This document shows, in pieces, positions 1 to 5,012 of a DNA stretch of 6,090 bases. The stretch's first letter is position 1; every line of letters starts with the position of its first letter. The position numbers and the translations under genes are program-made. The notes under the pieces are model-generated. The model was not told the DNA's origin. It saw nothing but the letters and a program-made list of their open reading frames with translations, and made no database searches. The DNA comes from DRVV01 sp964487415. Lineage in GTDB: Archaea > Thermoproteota > Bathyarchaeia > Bathyarchaeales > Bathycorpusculaceae. The stretch lies in assembly GCA_964487415.1 (NCBI GenBank), contig CAZAPQ010000066.1:1-6090 (forward strand), read 5' to 3'.

Positions 1-168
1 CTTAGAGTTTTCTGCGATTATTTGGCTAGCACAACAGGAGCCAAAATAGCTTTGCTTCTGATACAACCCAAGAAAACGGATTTCGGGGAGGGGTTGTCAC
101 CCGAGCTTGGAGCTTCAGCGGAGAAAATTTCAAAAATCCTATTCGCCGCTCTTTCTCAAGTTCTTTAA
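1..168 (+). CDS. C-terminal part of an unrecognised protein (truncated by window edge)
   Basis: The frame is open from the first base to a TAA at 166-168 and gives 55 residues with no start in view, so the gene begins outside the window. The fragment has a hydrophobic stretch (GAKIALLLIQP, about residues 13-23), a charged Gly-rich turn and an amphipathic C-terminal helix (EKISKILFAALSQVL). That pattern is typical of a folded cytosolic domain end rather than of random translation. I do not recognise the family and assign no function. It converges with the ferredoxin gene and is separated from it by 62 AT-rich bases. It could be spurious because only 55 codons can be judged, but their composition looks protein-like. 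Confidence 0.5.
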   Translation, partial: LRVFCDYLASTTGAKIALLLIQPKKTDFGEGLSPELGASAEKISKILFAALSQVL

Positions 169-200
169 AGGTTTAAGAATTAAATAACTGACGATGCATG

Positions 201-215
201 GAAAAAAGGAAAAAG
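201..215 (-). terminator. T-rich tract, probable archaeal terminator of the AOR-ferredoxin operon
   Basis: On the minus strand, about 16 bases past the ferredoxin stop codon, the sequence reads CTTTTTCCTTTTTTC. Archaeal RNA polymerase commonly terminates at such oligo-T runs without needing a hairpin, and no convincing stem is visible here. The tract lies in the 62-bp gap between two convergent genes, where a terminator is expected. The assignment rests on composition and position only. Confidence 0.4.
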
Positions 216-230
216 GTAAAGATGGAAAAT

Positions 231-740
231 TCAGGCTGTCGGGGCAGCTTTTAAGAGTTCCCTTAAAAGCTTCTTTGTGGACGCCATTCTAGATTTCTGG
301 GCAAGGACATCTGTGGAAACCAAATCTAGCGCTTCTTCTGGACACCATTTTATACACTGGGGGCCGTCAGGCTTGTCCTTGCAAAGGTCACAGACAAATA
401 CAACCTTCTTATCTGGATGTAGTGTGATTGCCCCGAAGTCGCAGGCTTCAATACACCAGCCGCATCCATTGCATTTATCTTCATCCACTATTATTGTTCC
501 ATCTACATCTGATTGTTTCAACGCGTCTCTGGGACAGGCAGCTACGCATGGCGGATCCTCACAGAGCCTACAAGTTAATGAGACGTTGACTAGTGGATTT
601 AGCCTTACAACCCTTATTCTAGATTTTAATGGGTTGAATGCCTTCTCCTTGGTCCATGCGCATATGTACTCGCAGACCTGGCATCCTACACATTTTTCTG
701 GATCCACGGAAACGAATTTCCTTTCATGGATCTTTACCAT
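231..740 (-). CDS. Four-cluster [4Fe-4S] ferredoxin-like electron-transfer subunit of the AOR operon
   Basis: This 169-residue protein has 16 cysteines in four groups, enough for four [4Fe-4S] clusters: C17-x2-C20-x2-C23-x3-C27; C57-x2-C60-x4-C65-x3-C69; C90-x2-C93-x2-C96-x3-C100; C117-x2-C120-x8-C129-x3-C133. The layout resembles DmsB/HycB-type iron-sulfur subunits and the polyferredoxin (AorA-like) encoded beside some AORs. There is no signal peptide or membrane segment, so it should be cytosolic. The ATG at 740-738 is preceded by GGAGGAG (753-747), which overlaps the AOR stop codon. The intergenic gap is 12 nt, so the two genes are almost certainly co-transcribed and perhaps translationally coupled. 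I infer that it accepts electrons from the AOR iron-sulfur site and passes them to ferredoxin or another carrier. A Lys/Arg/Leu-rich tail after residue 145 carries no cysteine. Confidence 0.9.
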   Translation of the reverse strand: MVKIHERKFVSVDPEKCVGCQVCEYICAWTKEKAFNPLKSRIRVVRLNPLVNVSLTCRLCEDPPCVAACPRDALKQSDVDGTIIVDEDKCNGCGWCIEACDFGAITLHPDKKVVFVCDLCKDKPDGPQCIKWCPEEALDLVSTDVLAQKSRMASTKKLLRELLKAAPTA

Positions 741-752
741 ATGATTCTCCTC

Positions 753-2618
753 CTAGTCCCTCTTGATTTTCGCCTCCACTATGGAGGTCAAGTCATCCAT
801 GCCTAGCTCCTTCAGTTTCTCTGGCGTTGGTATGCCATCTCTTGTCCAACCTCTAACCTCATAGTAGTCATCCAGCATCATGTTCAGCTCTTCCTGACTT
901 ACATATGCTCCTTTTGATGGTCCCTCGTCGGGCACCGGATAGTTCATAACCTTCCATGGCAGCGTATCATCCTTTCTGCTGAAACCTTCTCTGACATTTA
1001 TAACCCTTGCAAGGTTGTTTATTCTCTCACCCTTAAGGCGCATCTCTTCAGGGGTGGTCTCAATGCCTGTTACAATGGTATAGAGCTTAGCGAAGTCCTC
1101 TAATTCCTTGTAGTATGTGCCTCTTGAGAACTTGCATACAATCATGGAGTCAATTATTGTGTAGACATCCTCTATGTCCTTAACAAATTTTGCTCTGCCC
1201 TTTTCATATTTTAGTCTGTTGAATTTGCCCTTAACATCGAAGGCGTAGCTGCCATGCCTATTATGATCGGCCCCTCTAAATGATACAGCATAGCCTAAGG
1301 CCGCCGTTTTAAGGCATCTCAAGTCATAGCCTGTAACCTCAACTCCCTTTATGTGCTGGGCTAGTTTCTCCGCGCCTTTTCCTATCTTCTCAGCGGCTAT
1401 TTTCACTCCTTCAGCGAGGATGTCGCCTATCCCCTCACGCTTCCCCATCATTTCGAGAAGCTTTACCAACGCTTCATGATTGCCGAATTTGGCCTCTATT
1501 CCATTCATATCCTTCTCGGTTAATATGCCGTTTTCATAACAGTCCATGGCGAAGCCGACAATTACTCCTGCGCTTATTGAGTCCATGCCATAATAATTGC
1601 AGATTTCACTTCCTTTGATTATGGCGTCAAGCCTGTCCACTCCACAGTAGGGCCCTAAAGCCCAAAGTGGCTCATACTCAACCCTAGACATGGCGCCCTT
1701 ATATGGGCCTTCCTTAACAACGCAAACGTGCTCGCATCTCATGGCGCAGGAACTGCATCCAATAATCTTCGCCACGAACCTCTCGTTCAGAAGTTCTCCA
1801 CTTACCCTTTCGGCTCCTTCAAAATGTGCATTATTATAATTTCTCGTTGGCATGCAGTGCAGTGCATTATGCACTAGAACGTTTTCTGGGGTGCCTAAGG
1901 TTCGGTACTTCTTTGTGGCCGGGCCTTTCATCCTTTCATGGAACTCTTTTACAAATTCTAGAAATTCATCTGGTTTGGCAACTTTGACATCGTTGGTTCC
2001 CCTCATCGCTATGGCCTTCAGGTTCTTTGAACCCATAACTGCGCCTAAACCTGTTCTGCCAGCAGCCCTTGAAGTTTCATTCATTATGTTTGCTATTCGG
2101 ACAAGCTTTTCTCCAGCCGGACCTATTGATGCAACCCTTATGTAGAAGTCCCCAAGCTCCTCTTTTATTGCATCCTCAGTTTCCTGCGGGGATTTGCCCC
2201 ACAAATGTGTTGCATCTAAAATTTGAACGGAATCATCGTCAATCCAGACATAGACAGGCTTTTCAGCTTTGCCCTTAAATATGAGAGCATCATATCTAGC
2301 CCTTTTTAGTTCAGCTCCGAATGAGCCATGGGATAAAGATTCAGATATTCCATAACTTTCTGGAGACTTTGCCACAATAGCATGACCGTTCCCACCAGTG
2401 GGCCAGATGGAACCCGATGTTGGACCTGTCGCCACCACCAGTGCGTTTTCTGGACTGAAGGGATCAACCCCCGGCGGAGTGTGGTCCAGCCAAAGTCGCA
2501 TGCCCAGACCTATGCCGCCAATATATTTTTTGGCATAATCCTCGTTTAGCGGCTCCGTTCGTGTCTTGCCCGTTGTCAGATCCACAATAAGAATTCTGCC
2601 GGCATATCCGTACCACAT
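753..2618 (-). CDS. aor: Aldehyde:ferredoxin oxidoreductase family (tungstopterin) enzyme
   Basis: This 621-residue enzyme would oxidise aldehydes to carboxylic acids at a bis-pyranopterin tungsten (less often molybdenum) site. The N-terminal GYAGRILIVDL and the GP(T)SG/WPTGGNGH region are typical of the AOR_N domain. Numbered from the ATG at 2618, the cluster ligands are C288-x2-C291-x3-C295 plus C495, nearly the same positions as in Pyrococcus furiosus AOR (288, 291, 295, 494). The EYE motif (E314/E316) and H452 in RGADHNRH match the catalytic Glu and His region. The pterin-binding motif is seen as NYYGMDS near 341-347. An extra Cys (C299) follows the cluster motif. A GTG at 2621 directly precedes the ATG; GGAGGT (2632-2627) is 8 nt from the ATG and 5 nt from the GTG, so I prefer the ATG. 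The gene leads an operon with the ferredoxin subunit and is divergent from moaD. The substrate cannot be read from the sequence; other branches of the superfamily (FOR, GOR, WOR) are possible. Confidence 0.93.
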   Translation of the reverse strand: MWYGYAGRILIVDLTTGKTRTEPLNEDYAKKYIGGIGLGMRLWLDHTPPGVDPFSPENALVVATGPTSGSIWPTGGNGHAIVAKSPESYGISESLSHGSFGAELKRARYDALIFKGKAEKPVYVWIDDDSVQILDATHLWGKSPQETEDAIKEELGDFYIRVASIGPAGEKLVRIANIMNETSRAAGRTGLGAVMGSKNLKAIAMRGTNDVKVAKPDEFLEFVKEFHERMKGPATKKYRTLGTPENVLVHNALHCMPTRNYNNAHFEGAERVSGELLNERFVAKIIGCSSCAMRCEHVCVVKEGPYKGAMSRVEYEPLWALGPYCGVDRLDAIIKGSEICNYYGMDSISAGVIVGFAMDCYENGILTEKDMNGIEAKFGNHEALVKLLEMMGKREGIGDILAEGVKIAAEKIGKGAEKLAQHIKGVEVTGYDLRCLKTAALGYAVSFRGADHNRHGSYAFDVKGKFNRLKYEKGRAKFVKDIEDVYTIIDSMIVCKFSRGTYYKELEDFAKLYTIVTGIETTPEEMRLKGERINNLARVINVREGFSRKDDTLPWKVMNYPVPDEGPSKGAYVSQEELNMMLDDYYEVRGWTRDGIPTPEKLKELGMDDLTSIVEAKIKRD

Positions 2619-2664
2619 CACATTTTACCTCCAAACCCTTTTGAATTGATGATGAGGGGTTTTT

Positions 2665-2690
2665 CGATATATTAATCTATCTATAAAAAT
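2665..2690 (-). promoter_or_regulatory. Probable promoter region of the AOR operon (minus) and of the moaD side (plus)
   Basis: The 162-bp gap between the divergent genes holds AT-rich boxes. On the minus strand, TTTTTATAG (2690-2682) and TTAATATATCG (2675-2665) could each serve AOR, giving a 5' leader of about 25-40 nt that contains the GGAGGT ribosome site. On the plus strand, CTATAAAAAT (2681-2690) lies about 27 bp before the ATG at 2714, right for leaderless transcription. The two directions therefore seem to share or overlap TATA boxes, which would couple expression of enzyme and cofactor gene. Read by eye, without a scoring matrix. Confidence 0.45.
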
Positions 2691-2713
2691 TCTCGGATCT
2701 GCATCAATCTAAA

Positions 2714-2809
2714 ATGTTTAAATGTCCTCTATGTGAAACAGATATATCAAAGCATTCTCATTTAACAATAATGAGAATTAATGGGCGGGGGATCATGTTT
2801 GCGGGTTAA
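2714..2809 (+). CDS. Putative 31-residue CxxC/HxH micro-protein or leader peptide upstream of moaD
   Basis: An ATG at 2714 opens a 31-codon frame ending in TAA at 2807-2809. It begins MFKCPLCETDISKHSH, so C4-x2-C7-x6-H14-x-H16 forms a compact zinc-finger-like metal site, and a basic segment follows (MRINGRG). No ribosome site precedes the ATG, but CTATAAAAAT at 2681-2690 is centred about 27 bp upstream, the geometry of a leaderless archaeal transcript. The frame runs across both possible moaD starts (ATG 2781, TTG 2799) in a different reading frame and stops just after them, so ribosomes finishing it could reinitiate on moaD. I infer either a regulatory leader peptide or a metal-binding micro-protein. 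It could also be chance, since 31 codons are weak evidence on their own. Confidence 0.4.
   Translation: MFKCPLCETDISKHSHLTIMRINGRGIMFAG
2754..2778. repeat. 9-bp perfect inverted repeat, candidate operator before moaD
   Basis: ATTCTCATT (2754-2762) and AATGAGAAT (2770-2778) are exact reverse complements separated by 7 bp, ending 2 bp before the ATG at 2781. The arms are one helical turn and a half apart centre to centre, compatible with a dimeric repressor. The repeat also lies inside the micro-ORF at 2714-2809, where it encodes HSHLTIMR, so part of the symmetry may come from codons. No binding protein can be named. Confidence 0.4.
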
Positions 2810-3089
2810 AGTTGAATATATTGGGCATATAAGGAAGTTAATTGGCAGCGAGAGAGAGGAAACCTTTGAGGTCCCCGAAGGCGCCCTTTTAGAGGACCTA
2901 TTAAACATGCTGGCTGAAAAATATGGTGCACCGTTCAAAGTGGCCGTCTATGAGCCCGGAGACACGGATCTTAAGCAGGGCTTTATAGCTACAGTTAATG
3001 GTTACCTCATTAACCAATTAGATGGAGTTAGAACGAAACTGAAAAATGGCGACCACATAATTCTAACATCTGTTGTAAGCGGAGGCTAA
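2781..3089 (+). CDS. moaD: MoaD/ThiS-family sulfur carrier for molybdo/tungstopterin synthesis
   Basis: The product is a ubiquitin-like beta-grasp protein ending in Gly-Gly (VVSGG). In MoaD the terminal Gly is thiocarboxylated and donates sulfur to precursor Z in the MPT synthase complex. Family features are KVEYIGHIRKLIG at the start, an amphipathic segment around LEDLLNMLAEKYG, IATVNGYLI, then LKNGDHIILTSVVSGG. The ATG at 2781 gives 102 residues with an unusual MGGGSC lead. A TTG at 2799 would give 96 residues beginning at the family-like RVKVEYIG, with the G-rich GGGCGGGGG (2783-2791) acting as ribosome site, so the true start may be the TTG. Its position beside a pyranopterin enzyme points to MoaD rather than ThiS or a tRNA-thiolation carrier. 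Those alternatives cannot be excluded from sequence alone. Confidence 0.85.
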   Translation: MGGGSCLRVKVEYIGHIRKLIGSEREETFEVPEGALLEDLLNMLAEKYGAPFKVAVYEPGDTDLKQGFIATVNGYLINQLDGVRTKLKNGDHIILTSVVSGG

Positions 3090-3118
3090 ATTCCAGCCTC
3101 AAAATTTTGATGATAAGC

Positions 3119-3129
3119 GTTTTATAAAC
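3119..3129 (+). promoter_or_regulatory. TATA-like box for the Xaa-Pro peptidase gene
   Basis: The sequence GTTTTATAAAC sits 30 bp past the moaD stop. A box centred near 3124 predicts a transcript start near 3151, just before the AGGTGA ribosome site at 3152-3157. This would make transcription of the peptidase at least partly independent of moaD. It also argues against the GTG at 3130 as start codon, because that codon would lie upstream of the transcript. Confidence 0.45.
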
Positions 3130-3162
3130 GTGTATTTCGATATTGTCCTAAAGGTGAAGTTA

Positions 3163-4233
3163 TTGAGGCGAATAGATATTTTGAAAAGGAAAAGTTTTGA
3201 AGAAAAGGATTTTGATGGCTTCTTGTTATTTAATGAGGTTAACATTTTATATTTTTCCGGATTTTACGGGGCATCATGCCTACTAATCCCAAAGGATGGT
3301 GAAAATAGGTTATACGTCTACAGCGTCAATTATGAGCAGGCCAAGGCTGAATGTAAAGATTTTAGAGTTGAATTGGTAAAGGGTGAGGAAAATTTTATAG
3401 ATAAAGTTGCGGAGCATGTTAAGACCTTGAAAATTAGAATGCTGGCCTTTGACACGTTAAACGTCGAAAACTACCGCATACTTGCTGGAAGACTTAAAAA
3501 TGAGGCGAAAATTAAGCCGCAAAGCGCCATTATATGGGGGCTAAGGAGAGTTAAGGATTCTGAGGAGCTTGAGCTCATGCGGAAGGCTTCGGAGCTAACC
3601 TCGATGGGAATGAAGGCTGCCTATGAGGTTATAAAGCCTGGCATTAGAGAATATGAGGTTGCTGCTGAAATAGAATATGCCATGAGACAGGGGGGCTCAT
3701 GGGGAACGGCCTTCGAAACCATAGTGGCTTCAGGCCCAAGATCTGCATATCCCCATGGAGGATGCACTGATAGGCGTATTCAAGAAGGCGATCTTGTTGT
3801 TGTGGATATAGGCGCTGCATATCGCTATTACCGTTCGGATATGACTCGAACTTTTGTTGTTGGAGTACCGTCAGATAAGCAAAACAAACTTTACGAGATA
3901 GTTAAGCTGGCGCAGGAAAGCGCCATTAAAAACATTAGGCCCGGAGTGGAGGCAAAGGCGGTGGATGCCGCAGCCCGCAAAATCATAGAGGAGGCAGGCT
4001 ACGGCGAGTTTTTCGTTCACGGTTTAGGCCATGGAGTGGGATTAGAGATTCATGAACCTCCAACCCTCAGCCGGAACAGTAGGAATAAGCTTGAGAGCGG
4101 CAACGTTGTGACTGTGGAGCCCGGTATATATTTGGTAGGCTTCGGAGGCATAAGGATTGAGGACACCGTTCTTGTAGGCGAATTTGGTGCTGAAAAATTG
4201 ACATACGGTCAATATCCTTTCAAGGTTCCATAA
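3163..4233 (+). CDS. pepQ: Xaa-Pro dipeptidase (M24B metallopeptidase, prolidase-like)
   Basis: The enzyme cleaves the bond before proline in Xaa-Pro peptides using a dinuclear metal site in the cytosol. With the TTG at 3163 it has 356 residues, near the 348 of P. furiosus prolidase. All five metal ligands are present: D215 (VVVDIGA), D226 (SDMTRTF), H290 (GLGHGVGLEIHE), E319 (VTVEPGIY) and E333 (GIRIEDTV). Their spacings (11, 64, 29, 14) equal those of the P. furiosus enzyme. H198 in YPHGG matches the substrate-binding His. Residues 1-125 form the creatinase N domain and 130-350 the pita-bread domain. TTG 3163 is preferred because AGGTGA (3152-3157) lies 5 nt ahead and MRRIDIL fits family starts. 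In-frame GTG codons at 3154 and 3130 are alternatives without a proper ribosome site. The neighbouring genes do not point to a special substrate; recycling of proline peptides is the default role. Confidence 0.92.
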   Translation: MRRIDILKRKSFEEKDFDGFLLFNEVNILYFSGFYGASCLLIPKDGENRLYVYSVNYEQAKAECKDFRVELVKGEENFIDKVAEHVKTLKIRMLAFDTLNVENYRILAGRLKNEAKIKPQSAIIWGLRRVKDSEELELMRKASELTSMGMKAAYEVIKPGIREYEVAAEIEYAMRQGGSWGTAFETIVASGPRSAYPHGGCTDRRIQEGDLVVVDIGAAYRYYRSDMTRTFVVGVPSDKQNKLYEIVKLAQESAIKNIRPGVEAKAVDAAARKIIEEAGYGEFFVHGLGHGVGLEIHEPPTLSRNSRNKLESGNVVTVEPGIYLVGFGGIRIEDTVLVGEFGAEKLTYGQYPFKVP

Positions 4234-4337
4234 TAAATGAGTTAATTTATGAAATATGGATTAACTTTCATCAGCCTTAATAGATAGCGGCGAAAATGCT
4301 GAAGCACTCCGCTTAAACAATTAGCATATGTTAGGAA

Positions 4338-4348
4338 AAATTTAAAAG
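4338..4348 (+). promoter_or_regulatory. TATA-like box with purine-rich BRE in front of the hairpin RNA
   Basis: AAATTTAAAAG is preceded by AGGAA, which resembles an archaeal BRE. The box centre near 4344 predicts initiation near 4371, exactly the first base of the long hairpin. That agreement is the main reason to think the hairpin is transcribed from its own start. Confidence 0.45.
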
Positions 4349-4370
4349 TTCGGTTCCTAAAGCCCTTCTT

Positions 4371-4435
4371 AAGGGAGAAGACGGGCACTTTGGTGTAGTT
4401 TTTCTCCCCCCGAACCACATCCCGTCTTCTCCCTT
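4371..4435 (+). ncRNA. Candidate small structured RNA: perfect 15-bp stem with 35-nt loop
   Basis: AAGGGAGAAGACGGG (4371-4385) pairs perfectly with CCCGTCTTCTCCCTT (4421-4435). The 35-nt loop includes a T5-C-T-C6 tract, and TGGT/ACCA can pair within it. A TATA-like box at 4338-4348 is placed to start transcription at the stem. The flavodoxin gene seems to have its own near-leaderless promoter (4465-4473), so this need not be its leader. No C/D boxes, ACA box or kink-turn are seen, and it is not a tRNA or an SRP RNA. Alternatives are a bidirectional terminator between pepQ and the flavodoxin gene, a structured 5' leader, or a very small inverted-repeat element. The upstream CCCTT (4363-4367) can pair with the first five stem bases, so a competing fold exists. 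Confidence 0.4.
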
Positions 4436-4464
4436 GTTCTGGTAAAGCTTAAGGATTTGATTTT

Positions 4465-4473
4465 CATAATTTA
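4465..4473 (+). promoter_or_regulatory. TATA-like box for near-leaderless flavodoxin transcription
   Basis: CATAATTTA is centred near 4469, about 29 bp before the ATG at 4498, so the transcript would begin within a few bases of the start codon. GGTGGG just ahead of the ATG is a weak ribosome site and would be used only if a longer transcript from upstream exists. Confidence 0.35.
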
Positions 4474-4497
4474 ACCGAAGGTTATGTGGGTGGGATT

Positions 4498-4977
4498 ATG
4501 GTTAAGATCTTGATAATTTATGACTCCAAAACTGGAAACACGGAGAAAATGGCTTTGGCCGTTGCCGAAGGCGCCAAGCAAGTGGATGGCGTGGAAGTTA
4601 CTGTTAAGAGGGTTGAGAAAACGAACCTTGAAGACCTTATAAATGCTGATGGAATAATGATCGGTTCGCCCACATATTTTGGGCAAATGTCAGCTAAAAT
4701 TAAGGCGCTCATAGACGAGTCCGTAAAGATTCATGGGAAACTTGAGGGCAAGGTAGGCGCAGCCTTCACAAGCTCCGGAGGAACAGCCACAGGTGCGGAG
4801 ACAACGTTGCTTTCTATACTTCAGGCCATGCTAATTCATGGGATGATAGTGCAGGGTAGGGCCGACGACAAACATTATGGAGTGGCAGCCATAGAAAGTC
4901 CAAGCATAGAGGATCTTGAAAACTGTAGAGAGCTCGGAAAAAGAACAGCTTTACTCGCCAGGAAACTGGCAACTTAA
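4498..4977 (+). CDS. Short flavodoxin-fold FMN protein (flavodoxin / WrbA-like family)
   Basis: This 159-residue protein has the flavodoxin fold and should bind FMN. The phosphate loop is S10-KTGNT-15 after the first strand VKILIIYDS. IGSPTYFGQMS (55-65) is the second FMN loop, and TSSGGTATGAETT (91-103) lies in the third flavin-contacting region and is typical of the NAD(P)H:quinone oxidoreductase/WrbA branch. It is shorter than WrbA (about 198 residues), so an electron-carrier flavodoxin or a minimal quinone reductase are both possible. I chose the ATG at 4498 because MVKILIIYDS is the canonical start; a GTG at 4486 would add MGGI only. It lies alone between the hairpin and the tRNA region, in the cytosol by sequence. 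A redox link to the AOR/ferredoxin system is possible but rests only on distance. Confidence 0.88.
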   Translation: MVKILIIYDSKTGNTEKMALAVAEGAKQVDGVEVTVKRVEKTNLEDLINADGIMIGSPTYFGQMSAKIKALIDESVKIHGKLEGKVGAAFTSSGGTATGAETTLLSILQAMLIHGMIVQGRADDKHYGVAAIESPSIEDLENCRELGKRTALLARKLAT

Positions 4978-5012
4978 GCTTTATATTAGGATTTTGTTGG
5001 CTAAATCGCTGT

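Larger units (their letters stand above)
4234..4497. other. 264-bp intergenic region between pepQ and the flavodoxin gene
   Basis: No ORF of convincing composition is present on either strand. The region holds a small imperfect stem (AGCGG 4286-4290 with CCGCT 4309-4313, enclosing TGC-TGAA-GCA), the TATA-like box and hairpin described separately, and a second AT-rich box CATAATTTA (4465-4473). No clear oligo-T terminator follows pepQ, which leaves the stems as the likely stop points for its transcript. Confidence 0.5.

Noticed and set aside
277..744. 155-codon plus-strand ORF opposite the ferredoxin gene
   Set aside because: It is the antisense of a Cys-rich gene: Ser/Thr/His-rich, with no ribosome site or recognisable motif. 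The minus-strand frame carries all the cluster motifs.
1852..2278. Two overlapping plus-strand ORFs inside the AOR gene
   Set aside because: Both are antisense shadows of the AOR coding region with protein composition unlike their neighbours and no promoter or ribosome site.
4286..4313. Small stem with a TGAA loop after pepQ as a C/D or H/ACA guide RNA
   Set aside because: No paired C and D boxes or ACA box at the required spacing on either strand.
4371..4435. Hairpin read as a classical intrinsic terminator only
   Set aside because: The loop is too long and no T-run follows the 3' arm. Archaeal termination usually relies on T-tracts, so I kept terminator only as an alternative.
4471..4712. 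Two minus-strand ORFs opposite the start of the flavodoxin gene
   Set aside because: They oppose the FMN-binding coding region, show no family features, and are explained by the sense gene.
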